Source: Flavobacteriales bacterium (GTDB lineage: Bacteria; Bacteroidota; Bacteroidia; Flavobacteriales_F; PHOS-HE28). Taken from it: 64,000 nucleotides of DNA. A program made the position numbers and the translations under genes. Within the stretch, counting starts at the first letter, position 1, and every line of letters begins with the position of its first letter. Location: NCBI GenBank assembly GCA_016710015.1, contig JADJLR010000005.1:124001-188000 (forward strand), given 5' to 3'. Under the pieces are notes generated by a model that saw nothing but the letters and a program-made list of their open reading frames with translations, ran no database searches and was not told the DNA's origin. Below, piece by piece: positions 42,095-52,567 of the stretch.

Positions 42095-42526
42095 ATGTTC
42101 CGCACCCTCCTCCTCGCCACGTTGGGCATCTTCGCCATCAACCTACAGGCCCAAACCATCTTCCGCATCTCCAATGTCACCATCACCGAAAAGGACCAAG
42201 TGACCCAAGGCACTGACGTAACGGCCAATATCCGTGGGGCAGAAGGCAGCGACCGGGTGGTGATCCATGCCAACCAAGAATACACCGTGACCGCCTGGGT
42301 GAAGGTGAGCACCCATAACGTGAAACGCAGCAGCGTGAAGAACAGCGCCGTGAACGCCATCTTCGAATTGGACCTGAAAGCCGCTGGAAAGAAGGACGGC
42401 CGTCGTGTGGAAAAGATCTTCTACGGAGACCAGGAGCGGAAAACACACATCAAGGAAGTCTTCACGATCAAGCACGGCATTCATGTAAGGACGATCACCG
42501 TGGAGTACGACGGAAGCTTGGAGTGA
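42095..42526 (+). CDS. Secreted protein of unknown function
   Basis: 143 residues from MFRTLLLATLGIFAINLQAQ, a clear signal peptide. The mature part (TIFRISNVTITEKDQVTQGT, then Lys-rich strands and KHGIHVRTITVEYDG) looks like a single beta domain. I recognise no family. A near-match promoter element GAACTTTG lies 18 nt before the ATG. The upstream part of the longer frame, from 42029, is unlikely to be translated. Confidence 0.7.
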   Translation: MFRTLLLATLGIFAINLQAQTIFRISNVTITEKDQVTQGTDVTANIRGAEGSDRVVIHANQEYTVTAWVKVSTHNVKRSSVKNSAVNAIFELDLKAAGKKDGRRVEKIFYGDQERKTHIKEVFTIKHGIHVRTITVEYDGSLE

Positions 42527-42670
42527 TCCAATTCCGTTTCAGAATACGTAATGGTCCGATCTCGCCTTCGGCGCATCGAACCGAACGTCTCTGCTCACGT
42601 GCATTCACCACTTCTTCGCCCCGCTCAACTTTGCATCGATCCGAGCTAGGAATTGGTATAACTTGGCGCG

Positions 42671-44425
<1,755 letters not shown>

Positions 44426-44560
44426 CACGGATGCTGTCTACGGTTGAACGGTGACCGGACAGTGGTCATCCCTTCGTTCAGGTAGCTACTTTCCATGCAA
44501 GGACATCACCGGTTGGCTTCCGGACCATCTCCTACTTTTACCCACACTTAACCTGAGCTA

Positions 44561-44956
44561 ATGAAATACGTCGCGTGTACCGTTGGGCTTCTACTCCTTC
44601 TGGGGTGCAGTAAGGAGCCCGGCGAAGGAGGCAAGGCAGAGATCCGTGGTCGGGTGATGGAGCAGGACCACAACGCGAACGGCGTGCCCAACGGCGACCC
44701 GTATCTGTTGATGGATAAGACCGTGTTCATCATCTATGGGGATGCCAGCGACGGTGCTTTCCCAGATGATAACGTGGATACCGGCCCCTATGGCGAGTTC
44801 CGATTCAAGTGGTTGCGCAAAGGCAGTTACACGGTCTATGTCGTGTCGGATTGCGACGATTGCGACGGTGGCAAGAAGACCGTCTTCGCCTCGGTGGAGG
44901 TCGGCGACCGCAAGGAGGTCGTGGATGCCGGCACCCTACTTGTGGAGAAACACTGA
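44561..44956 (+). CDS. Lipoprotein with carboxypeptidase-regulatory-like beta domain
   Basis: 131 residues. The signal MKYVACTVGLLLLLGC ends in a lipobox with the lipidated Cys16. The rest (AEIRGRVMEQDHNANG, TGPYGEFRFKWLRKGSYTVY, EVVDAGTLLVEKH) looks like a small Ig-like or carboxypeptidase-regulatory-like beta-sandwich, with a CDDCDGG loop that could bind metal. The stop overlaps the next start in TGATG, so it is coupled to the DUF2490 gene. Function unknown. Confidence 0.8.
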   Translation: MKYVACTVGLLLLLGCSKEPGEGGKAEIRGRVMEQDHNANGVPNGDPYLLMDKTVFIIYGDASDGAFPDDNVDTGPYGEFRFKWLRKGSYTVYVVSDCDDCDGGKKTVFASVEVGDRKEVVDAGTLLVEKH

Positions 44957-45651
44957 TGCCTTTTCTGCGGTCACTCCTTTGCGCGCTGTTCTTGGTGCCG
45001 TTCATCATCCTTGCTCAGGAACGCGAACGCCCGGAACTCCGGCAGGAACTATGGATGAGCGTTGGTGTAAGCGGCAAGCCCTCCTTCCTCAAAGGAATGC
45101 TCGGCAAAAGCACCGTGAAACGGATCAAGACCTACGGTGAATTCGGCTATCGCTCGGCAGACAGCTTCTTCGCAGGCAAACAGGTCTACCTCGACCTTGG
45201 TGCGAAATACGACCTGAGCGATCACTTCACCGTGGGCGGCGAAGCGCGCTATGCCTACCGCAGTGAAGCGGACGATCGCCAGCGCGCCTGCGCCCTGCTG
45301 CAATACCAGACCGAATGGGAGCGCTTCGACTTCGGTTACAGATTCGATTACCAGCACAACTTCCGCCCGATCGGCCAAGAGCGCGAGATCTTCCGGAATA
45401 AGTTCATCGCCGGGTACAACATTCGGAAGTTCAAGCTCGACCCGCAGTTCAGTGTGGAGTTCTTCCAATGGGCCGGTTACCAAGGTCTCATGTACTTCGG
45501 CACGCGTTACAAACTCGGCACCGAGTGGTCACCATCCAAGGGACATACCTTCGGCCTCGGCATCATGCACGACCGCGAACGCGCCGTGTATGCACCCGCC
45601 TACCGCTTCATGCTCGCCGTGGACTACACCCTGAACCTGCGTAAGGTCTGA
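44956..45651 (+). CDS. DUF2490-type outer-membrane beta-barrel protein
   Basis: 231 residues from MPFLRSLLCALFLVPFIILA, a signal peptide. The mature part is made of alternating strands (LRQELWMSVGV, VYLDLGAKYDLSDHFTVGGEARYAY, FDFGYRFDYQHNF, FRNKFIAGYNI), ending in VDYTLNLRKV with an aromatic pattern usual for small barrels. DUF2490 is the best family guess. One-base overlaps (TGATG) at both ends couple it to the lipoprotein and to the SCO gene. Confidence 0.78.
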   Translation: MPFLRSLLCALFLVPFIILAQERERPELRQELWMSVGVSGKPSFLKGMLGKSTVKRIKTYGEFGYRSADSFFAGKQVYLDLGAKYDLSDHFTVGGEARYAYRSEADDRQRACALLQYQTEWERFDFGYRFDYQHNFRPIGQEREIFRNKFIAGYNIRKFKLDPQFSVEFFQWAGYQGLMYFGTRYKLGTEWSPSKGHTFGLGIMHDRERAVYAPAYRFMLAVDYTLNLRKV

Positions 45652-46334
45652 TGGCAAAGAACGGATCCAATGCATTCGGCTTACGCCTCATCCTCTTCGT
45701 TGGCATCGTGCTCGTCGCCACCGTGATCGGCTACTTCATCATCCGCCCGTCGGACAAGTTGCCCATCTACCACCCCGCCCAACTGGATCAGCGCTTGGTC
45801 GACCCCTCGCTGAAAGGTGCGAAAGGCGAACATCGCATCAACGACTTCCACCTCACCGACCAATTCGGAGGCAACTTCACCCTCAACGATGTCGGCCACC
45901 GCATCATCGTCGCCGACTTCTTCTTCACCACCTGTGCCACCATCTGCCCCAAGATGACCACCCAGATGGAACGCGTGCAAGAAGCCTACAAGGACGATCC
46001 ACGCCTCCTACTCCTCTCCCACTCCGTCACCCCCGAAATGGATTCGGTTCCCGTGCTTGCGGCCTACGCCGAATTGCACAACGCCGATCCCGACCGATGG
46101 CGCTTCCTCACCGGCGATCGCAAACAGATCTACGCCCTCGCTCGCAAGAGCTACTTCGCTGCGATGGACGAGGGCGACGGCGGCCCCGACGATTTCGTAC
46201 ACACTGAGAACTTCGTCCTCGTCGATCCACAACGCCGCATCCGTGGATTCTACGACGGCACCAATGCCACCGATGTGGAACGATTGATCGGGGATATTGG
46301 GAAGCTGCTTGAAGAGAAGGTGGAGCCCGAGTAG
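45651..46334 (+). CDS. SCO1/SenC family copper-binding thioredoxin-fold protein
   Basis: 227 residues. An N-terminal helix (GLRLILFVGIVLVATVIGYF) anchors it to the membrane. The copper or redox motif is Cys95-Ala-Thr-Ile-Cys99 in FFFTTCATICPKM, with a His in FVHTENFVLVD as the third ligand. SCO proteins deliver copper to the CuA site of cytochrome oxidase or act as thiol reductants. No oxidase genes are in the window. It overlaps the preceding gene by one base. Confidence 0.93.
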   Translation: MAKNGSNAFGLRLILFVGIVLVATVIGYFIIRPSDKLPIYHPAQLDQRLVDPSLKGAKGEHRINDFHLTDQFGGNFTLNDVGHRIIVADFFFTTCATICPKMTTQMERVQEAYKDDPRLLLLSHSVTPEMDSVPVLAAYAELHNADPDRWRFLTGDRKQIYALARKSYFAAMDEGDGGPDDFVHTENFVLVDPQRRIRGFYDGTNATDVERLIGDIGKLLEEKVEPE

Positions 46335-46344
46335 GCAGTTTCCA

Positions 46345-46375
46345 GGATGCGGTAGGCAGTAAAATACCGCCATCC
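46345..46375 (+). terminator. Possible terminator hairpin after SCO gene
   Basis: GGATGCGGTA (46345-46354) pairs with TACCGCCATCC (46365-46375) with one bulged base. It is followed by CACTGCCCACTGC-type short repeats rather than a T-tract, so termination is uncertain. Confidence 0.4.
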
Positions 46376-46464
46376 GCACTGCCCACTGCCTACTACAAAC
46401 TGCCCACTGCAAACTGCCCACTACAACCTCCCACCTACCTTAGCCGAACACTCCCACGCCCACC

Positions 46465-47439
46465 ATGCGTAAGTTCCTTGATCGCTACTACGGCACCCTG
46501 CGGAAGATCAAGGCGAACTACGTGCTGCTCAACGTCTTCAACCTCAAGAAGCTGGCCCACGCGCGACGCATGTACAAGAAGTACGGCATCCAGCGCAGCG
46601 TCCTCCTGCCCATCAGCAGCATGGACCTGCCTGCTTCACCGGCCACCGAACTACCTTGGTTGGATACCCCTGAAGGCGTCGCCAAGCTGCCCACGCATCC
46701 GGGTCTGCAACGCTTCGATGCAGCAACACGCGAAGCGATCCTCACTTGGCCGACCAACGGCTACCTCGTCCTGCGCGGCCTCTTCGAACCTAACGAAGTG
46801 GCCGAGATCAACAGCGAGATCGACCGCCTGATCCGCGACAAGGTCGTCGACTTCAACTTCACCGGGCGTAAGATCATGTTCGCCTTCCACCACAGCGAAC
46901 TCCTCCGCAAATACGTCCACGACCGCCGCATCCTCGATGTCATGGACTTCGTCCTCGGCAAGCAGATGCAGGTCTTCCAAAGCATCAACTTCCTCACCGG
47001 CAGCGAGCAGGCCGCGCACAGCGACAGCATCCACATGACCACGCACCCGCTGGGCTACATGACCGCCGCGTGGATCGCACTCGAGGAGATCACCCCGGAC
47101 AACGGACCGCTCGTCTACCACCCCGGCAGCCACAAACTGCCCTACCTCCTCAACGGCCAATACGACCACGGCGGCAACCAATTCGTCATCGGCGAAGACG
47201 CCTACCTCCGCTACGAACAAGCCGTCGACCGCTCCATTGCCGATGGCCGGTTCGAACACAAAGAACTCCTCGCCCAACCCGGCGACGTCCTCTTCTGGCA
47301 CGCCAACCTTCTACACGGCGGCAAGAAGATGACCACCCCCAACGCCAGTCGAAAGAGCATGGTCATCCACTGCTTTGCGGATGATGTGCTGTGTTACCAT
47401 GAGCTTACACAGCGGGCGGCGATGATGGAAGAGCATTGA
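46465..47439 (+). CDS. Phytanoyl-CoA dioxygenase (PhyH) family protein
   Basis: 324 residues. The Fe(II)/2-oxoglutarate oxygenase facial triad is visible: His185-Ser-Asp187 in QAAHSDSIHM, and a distal His in LFWHANLLHGG (His279 or His284), followed by SRKSMVIH with the oxoglutarate-binding Arg. The domain spans about 95-310. A basic N-terminal extension (RKFLDRYYGTLRKIKANYVL) is unusual. The substrate is unknown; family members hydroxylate lipids, small metabolites or antibiotics. It stands alone, 130 bp after the SCO gene. Confidence 0.9.
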   Translation: MRKFLDRYYGTLRKIKANYVLLNVFNLKKLAHARRMYKKYGIQRSVLLPISSMDLPASPATELPWLDTPEGVAKLPTHPGLQRFDAATREAILTWPTNGYLVLRGLFEPNEVAEINSEIDRLIRDKVVDFNFTGRKIMFAFHHSELLRKYVHDRRILDVMDFVLGKQMQVFQSINFLTGSEQAAHSDSIHMTTHPLGYMTAAWIALEEITPDNGPLVYHPGSHKLPYLLNGQYDHGGNQFVIGEDAYLRYEQAVDRSIADGRFEHKELLAQPGDVLFWHANLLHGGKKMTTPNASRKSMVIHCFADDVLCYHELTQRAAMMEEH

Positions 47440-47706
47440 TCCCCTCACTCCGCCCCTAGCCGGTGATGCGGGGCGCCATCATCGAGCCACCACCCTTCCC
47501 TAGCCGTCCATTCACCGTCCGTTCATATCCATTGCCGTCTGCGGCATCTGTGATCTATGATACCGAGAAGCGCAGCTTGTTACCCGGGGCACTCATGGGT
47601 TTAGTTCAAGTTCCAGTCGCCACCTACCCCACCCCCCCGTTCACAACAACAGGTTCCCGTCCGCATAAAAGGGCACCGCATCCCGTTAGCTTGATAGTGC
47701 TTTCCC

Positions 47707-48315
47707 ATGCCCATTCCGCTGCACCTTCTGGAGTTGAAGTTGAAGGAAGCGCGTCTCAACTACCCCGCCGTGGAACGCAACATGGCATTGCGCGGGGTGC
47801 TCCTAGGCTATACGCTGGCCAAAGGCCGGGTTCCAACACCGCAGGAGCAGGACTACATGTACCGCCAAAAGAAAACGCGATGGCGCTGCCGGGTGCGGGT
47901 AACCCCACAAGGTGTCCAGAAGCGTGCTTTACTCTGGTGGTGGCATGGCCCCAAGCACTACCACAACGAAGCGCTGGATGCCCTACTGCTGCGCGGCCAT
48001 CGGTTGCCGCTGCATTTCGATACCCACTTCTGGAGCCGTTGGGGTTTGCGCAGCGAGGTCATGGGTGCCAAACTCACCAACCTCATGAGCTTCTTCCGGC
48101 AATACCCTGATCTGCCCATGTACCAAGGCGAACGCTTCTATAATGCACAGCCCGAGTTCGCAGCAGCTATCGACCAAGGCTTGGTCTTGGCCCGTCCGAA
48201 CGGCACCCGGATCATTTCCTGCGATACCTTCAAGCACCTCGCCTTCTTGAGCACCGATGAACGCGAACTGTGGGAACGCCTGCGTAGAAAGGATGCCGGG
48301 CGGCGGGCCGCTTGA
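47707..48315 (+). CDS. Hypothetical basic protein, no recognised family
   Basis: 202 residues, rich in Arg, Trp and His, with no signal peptide or membrane segment. Notable stretches are KKTRWRCRVRV, ALLWWWHGPKHYHNEALDALLLRG and HFDTHFWSRWGLRSEVMGAKL. The aromatic and basic make-up could suit a nucleic-acid-binding or phage-like role, but nothing confirms it. The flanks of about 260 bp on each side hold no other gene. Codon-position bias looks ordinary, and the frame is the only long one, so I think it is real. Confidence 0.55.
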   Translation: MPIPLHLLELKLKEARLNYPAVERNMALRGVLLGYTLAKGRVPTPQEQDYMYRQKKTRWRCRVRVTPQGVQKRALLWWWHGPKHYHNEALDALLLRGHRLPLHFDTHFWSRWGLRSEVMGAKLTNLMSFFRQYPDLPMYQGERFYNAQPEFAAAIDQGLVLARPNGTRIISCDTFKHLAFLSTDERELWERLRRKDAGRRAA

Positions 48316-48571
48316 ACACGCATCCCGGATCCGAAATACGGAGTCGGTGAAGAAGACCCGGTCTCGCTTACCCTTGGATCCATGGGTGAAAGAGTACGAA
48401 AGTGTGAGGGTCCAAGCGATCCAGCCCTCGCACGCTTGTACACTCGCACCAAAGATCCTCCGGTTCTTTCCTGCCGCTTGAGTAATTATCGCTAGGTTCA
48501 TCGCCGACGATCGCCCAAAGTGGGTACGTCATCCGACAAGACCAAAGAACCGAAACCCAAACACCAACACC

Positions 48572-49270
48572 ATGAAGAAGAATATTCTAATGACGAGTCT
48601 ACTCTGCCTTGCCGTAACCATGACCAGTATCGCACAGAAACTGCCCAAGTTCGGTGCGGACATGGGAATGAAGTCCGCGATGGGCAAAGAGGTCAGGGTT
48701 CCGTACACCGACCTCGCGAGCTATTACGGCTACGTGAAAGCAGGCGCTACACCGGATGAGGAACGGGACGGCAAGAAGTTCTACTACCTCTACCTCTGGG
48801 TACCGGTTGCGGCCCCTGAACTCGGCATCCGGATGATCTCTCCCATTCCAAGCGGCATGGAAGCAGGAGAAGGAGACTTCACCGGAGCCGATTACGAAGC
48901 CAACAAGGCCGATGACAAGAACTACTTCGACACGTGGATCACCCTCGAGAAAGCTGCCGGTGTGAGCAGCGTGGATGGAATTGCCGTGAGCGCGAGTGCT
49001 GAATGGAACACCTTCGGGAAGAATGATGATTCCAGCGAATTGCCCGAACAACCCTCCGGCAGCAAATACAACTCGCAGATGCGCATCACCAGTGACGTGA
49101 GCGATCCCCTCAAAGCCTTGACCATGGGCCTGTACCGCATCGGTTTCACCACCTACAAGAAGGGTGAAGTGCAAGGCAGTTTCCTGGCACAGGTCGGCGC
49201 ACCGCTGAAGCTTCCGGGGTCCGCCATCTCCGCAACGATCGAAGGACTACTGGAGCAGGTGAAGAAGTAG
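48572..49270 (+). CDS. LipL32-like surface protein
   Basis: 232 residues with a signal peptide (MKKNILMTSLLCLAVTMTSI, cut before Q) but no lipobox. The mature protein follows Leptospira LipL32 closely by eye: YYGYVKAG..PD, DGKKFYYLYLWVP, ELGIRMISP, GEGDF, FDTWITLE, KYNSQMRI, and GLYRIGFTTYKKGEVQGSFLAQVG. LipL32 is the abundant surface lipoprotein of pathogenic Leptospira, with a C2-like jelly-roll fold that binds calcium and matrix proteins. The LipL32 acidic calcium loop is only partly kept (KNDDSSE). A secreted or outer-membrane location is expected; the role is unknown. It is monocistronic. Confidence 0.82.
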   Translation: MKKNILMTSLLCLAVTMTSIAQKLPKFGADMGMKSAMGKEVRVPYTDLASYYGYVKAGATPDEERDGKKFYYLYLWVPVAAPELGIRMISPIPSGMEAGEGDFTGADYEANKADDKNYFDTWITLEKAAGVSSVDGIAVSASAEWNTFGKNDDSSELPEQPSGSKYNSQMRITSDVSDPLKALTMGLYRIGFTTYKKGEVQGSFLAQVGAPLKLPGSAISATIEGLLEQVKK

Positions 49271-49654
49271 ACCCATCCAATACCCACATGGCAAAGGCCA
49301 TGGCGCATGCTGCTTGGACCAGGCACCCCGACGAACGGGAGCCGAGGAAGCAAGGACCAGCGAGCGCCATGGCCTTTGTGTCTACCGGAACCTTCGCACT
49401 GCGCGTTGCCACGGCTCCGTGCAACACGAAACGTAGCGCAATAGGCTGGGCCTCCGGGGCCATCGCCTCTTATCCACCGCGACTGCCGGTTGGTCTCATC
49501 CACAGATGTCGCAGGACCAGTCTCGCCTTGGCGGGATGGACAGAGTTACTCCGTCTTATGGCGGAATGAAGACCGGAGATGGTTTCTTACGGAATTCCTA
49601 CATTCGATGGTGCGATTGACAGTTCAAGCAGAAGACCCAACAACCAATGGATCG
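49271..49654. other. Intergenic region downstream of LipL32-like gene
   Basis: About 380 bp without a convincing gene. It contains the long stem-loop 49292-49378, and at 49499-49516 a word TCCACAGATGTCGCAGGA related to the GxxExxY-associated repeat arms. Confidence 0.6.
49292..49378. repeat. Long imperfect stem-loop
   Basis: CAAAGGCCATGGCGC (49292-49306) and GCGCCATGGCCTTTG (49364-49378) are a perfect 15-bp inverted repeat, with further inner pairing (GCTT/AAGC, CCCCG/CGGG). It sits 22 bp after the LipL32-like stop and could be a terminator or a mobile hairpin unit. Confidence 0.7.
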
Positions 49655-50431
49655 ATGAAACCAATTGGCGTGAAGATTGCGGTGAAGTATGCCATCTTGG
49701 TTGCGCTCTTCCAACTGGCAACTACCGCATTCTTCAATTCCACGTTATCAGTGGAAGAAATGGTCGATCCAACACCAGGGCTCTCCTTCCCACAACTACT
49801 CAACCTCCTGGCCCAACTGTGCCCATTGATCCTTATTCCGATGGCACATTATGAATACAATAGGAAGAACGACCATTATATATCGTACGTGGATTCAATA
49901 CTCATGGGCCTGATCATCATTGGAATCGCATTTGCAGTATCCGCAATGCAGCTCGTGGTCAGCTTCAACATGGGCATGAAGGAGAAATACGAGATCATAT
50001 CTGGGGCTCTCAGCGAGCGGCACGGAATGAGAGTTGATCCGGATGACTTTTCACTCAGCACACTATTGACCGTTCAACTTTGGACCTTGATCGCATGGAT
50101 CGTGGTGCTCTTCGGTATCATTACGTACGAGGCACGCTGGAAGATCTTCACGAAAGCGGGCAAAGAGGGCTGGGAATCGTTGATCCCGATCTATGCGGAA
50201 GTCGTCCAGCAGGACATCATCAAGGAGCCACGTGTTCGTGTATTGCTGTTGCTGATACCGATCATGAATATCATATATGTATGGACGGTGTTGGACAAGA
50301 TCGGTCGCCGATTTGGAAAAGGGGAGGGATATGTATGGGGCCTGTTATTTCTGCCTTTTATCTTTTATCCGCTGCTGGGCATGAGCAAGGCCGTGTACCT
50401 GCATGAACTGCCCGTCGACTTGAAGGCGTGA
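49655..50431 (+). CDS. Membrane protein with DUF4199-like and DUF5684-like parts
   Basis: 258 residues from MKPIGVKIAVKYAILVALFQ; the longer frame from 49490 has no support. The first half (about 1-150) has four hydrophobic helices and resembles DUF4199. The second half, FTKAGKEGWESLIPIYAEVV and FGKGEGYVWGLLFLPFIFYP with a helix between, matches the DUF5684 pattern that also precedes some Bacteroidetes signal peptidases. Here no peptidase domain follows. Function unknown. A weak hairpin lies 40 bp downstream. Confidence 0.7.
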   Translation: MKPIGVKIAVKYAILVALFQLATTAFFNSTLSVEEMVDPTPGLSFPQLLNLLAQLCPLILIPMAHYEYNRKNDHYISYVDSILMGLIIIGIAFAVSAMQLVVSFNMGMKEKYEIISGALSERHGMRVDPDDFSLSTLLTVQLWTLIAWIVVLFGIITYEARWKIFTKAGKEGWESLIPIYAEVVQQDIIKEPRVRVLLLLIPIMNIIYVWTVLDKIGRRFGKGEGYVWGLLFLPFIFYPLLGMSKAVYLHELPVDLKA

Positions 50432-50470
50432 AGGATTGGTGTTCGCCTGTTCTCCGTATGGACGGATAAC

Positions 50471-50491
50471 GAAGCCATACGATACGGCTTC
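50471..50491 (+). terminator. Possible terminator hairpin after DUF5684-like gene
   Basis: GAAGCC (50471-50476) and GGCTTC (50486-50491) form a stem with ATTCTTGT after it. The stem is short and the T-run is broken. Confidence 0.4.
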
Positions 50492-50678
50492 ATTCTTGTC
50501 CTGTGAGTGCTAACCCATACAAGTAAAATAGGTATCGATCTGTTGCGGGTCATGTGGATAACCACCATCTGTTCTCCTGAGGGACCCGCGTACTTTGCGG
50601 CAAGGAACATGTAAGGCATAACCAGATTACTTCTCATTATCTCTGTTCACTCCTTCCTTTCCCGACCTTCGCGCCCGA

Positions 50679-52556
50679 ATGAACGTCCTCTCGGTCGAAA
50701 AGGTCGCCAAGCGCTACGGCCCGCGCCAGCTCTTCACCAACATCTCCTTCGGCTTGGAGAAGGGCCAGAAGACGGCCATCGTGGCCCGTAACGGCACCGG
50801 GAAGAGCACCCTACTCAAGTGCATCGCTGGGCTGGAAACACCGGATGAGGGCATCATCACTTTCAACAAGGGCCTGCGCGTAGGCTACCTGGACCAGAGC
50901 GTCCACATGACCGCGACGCACAGCTTGGTAGACGAGATGCTGGACCAGGACGACCCCGTGACCAACGCGGTGCGTGCCTACGAACATGCCGTGGCCCGCC
51001 ACGCAGAGGGCAAAGTGATGCAAGATGCCATCGACCGGATGACCGAGCTCAGCGCATGGGACTTCGAAGCGCATGTACAAGTGCTCCTGCACCGCTTCGG
51101 TCTCCGCGACATGGAGCAACCTGTGAACACCTTGAGCGGTGGCCAGCAGAAGCGGCTTGCGATGGCCAAGGTGCTGATCCACGCCCCCGATGTGCTGATC
51201 CTCGACGAGCCGACCAACCACTTGGACGTACACATGATCGAGCAGTTGGAAGATGAGTTGAGCGTCCCCGGCCTCACCCTATTGCTCGTTACGCACGACC
51301 GCTACTTCCTCGACAACGTCTGCGACGAGATCATCGAAATGGAGTTCGGTGAGTTCACCCGTTTCAAAGGGAATTACAGCTACTACGTGGAGAAGAAGGC
51401 CGGTTTGGATGAAGTGCGCGATGCCACCCAACAGCACTTGCGCGGGCTGATGAAGAGCGAACTGGAGTGGGTGCGCAAAATGCCCCGAGCACGCGGCACA
51501 AAGAGCAAGAGCCGCCTCGATGCCTTCGACCGGATCAAAGCCGATGCCACCCGCGACTTCTCCCGCGACGAAGTGAAGATCGATGTGAAGACCGAACGTC
51601 TCGGAGGCAAGGTGATCGAAGCACGCAACCTCACCAAAGGATTCGGAGCCGCAGATACGGAGGCGTACAAGCCCATTGTGAAGGGCTTCAGCTATTCGCT
51701 CAAACGCGGTGACCGCATCGGCATCGTAGGGCCCAACGGCATCGGCAAGAGCACCTTCCTCGATCTGCTCGTGGCCAAGCTGCCACCCGATGCTGGCACC
51801 GTGAGCATCGGTGACACCGTCATCCTCGGCACCTTCGATCAACGTGGTCTGCAACTCACCGAGGACAAACGCATCATCGATGTGGTGCGCGATATCGCGG
51901 AACTGATCCCCTTGAACAAGGGCAAGACTTTGACCGCATCCGGTCTCCTGGAACGTTTCCTCTTCGACAAGGAACAACAGTGGCAATATGTAAGCACACT
52001 CAGCGGTGGTGAGAAACGCCGTCTGTACCTGTGTACGGTGCTGATGAAGAATCCGAACGTGCTGATCCTCGACGAGCCCACGAACGACCTCGACATCCCA
52101 ACACTGAATGCACTGGAAGACTTCCTCGTGGACCTGGACATCTGCCTGCTGATCGTAAGTCACGACCGCTATTTCATGGACAAGCTTTGCACCAAGCTGC
52201 TGGTCTTCGAAGGCGAAGGCAAGATCAAGGAATGGGTAGGCAGCTATTCCGAATTACGCGACCGCGAACGTTATGAAGCAAGCAGGCCCAAGGAGGTGAA
52301 GGAAGTGAAAGTGAAGGAGCAGAAGAAGCCGGCAGCCACCGCAAAGAAAATGAGCTACGCCGAACGGCTGGAGCTACAGAAGATCGACAAGGAAATACCC
52401 AAGCTCGAAGCGAAGAAAGCCGAGATCCTCGAAGCCATGGGCAAAGGCGGTGTGGACCACCACAAGATCATGGAGCTATCCGTTGAACTGGAAAAGACGG
52501 GCAAGCGACTGGATGAGATCACGGATCGCTGGTTGGTGCTGAGTGAGAAAGAGTGA
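50679..52556 (+). CDS. ABC-F family ATPase (Uup-like)
   Basis: 625 residues with two ATPase cassettes and no membrane part. Cassette 1: ARNGTGKSTLLK, LSGGQQKRLAMAKVL, VLILDEPTNHLD. Cassette 2: GPNGIGKSTFLDLL, LSGGEKRRLYL, VLILDEPTNDLD. The linker between them is long and charged, and the end (about 555-625) is a Lys/Glu-rich coiled coil, which fits Uup more than EttA. ABC-F proteins bind ribosomes or branched DNA; an antibiotic-protection role is possible but unsupported. A candidate promoter word GTACTTTGC lies near 50590. Confidence 0.92.
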   Translation: MNVLSVEKVAKRYGPRQLFTNISFGLEKGQKTAIVARNGTGKSTLLKCIAGLETPDEGIITFNKGLRVGYLDQSVHMTATHSLVDEMLDQDDPVTNAVRAYEHAVARHAEGKVMQDAIDRMTELSAWDFEAHVQVLLHRFGLRDMEQPVNTLSGGQQKRLAMAKVLIHAPDVLILDEPTNHLDVHMIEQLEDELSVPGLTLLLVTHDRYFLDNVCDEIIEMEFGEFTRFKGNYSYYVEKKAGLDEVRDATQQHLRGLMKSELEWVRKMPRARGTKSKSRLDAFDRIKADATRDFSRDEVKIDVKTERLGGKVIEARNLTKGFGAADTEAYKPIVKGFSYSLKRGDRIGIVGPNGIGKSTFLDLLVAKLPPDAGTVSIGDTVILGTFDQRGLQLTEDKRIIDVVRDIAELIPLNKGKTLTASGLLERFLFDKEQQWQYVSTLSGGEKRRLYLCTVLMKNPNVLILDEPTNDLDIPTLNALEDFLVDLDICLLIVSHDRYFMDKLCTKLLVFEGEGKIKEWVGSYSELRDRERYEASRPKEVKEVKVKEQKKPAATAKKMSYAERLELQKIDKEIPKLEAKKAEILEAMGKGGVDHHKIMELSVELEKTGKRLDEITDRWLVLSEKE

Positions 52557-52567
52557 AACACAATTCA

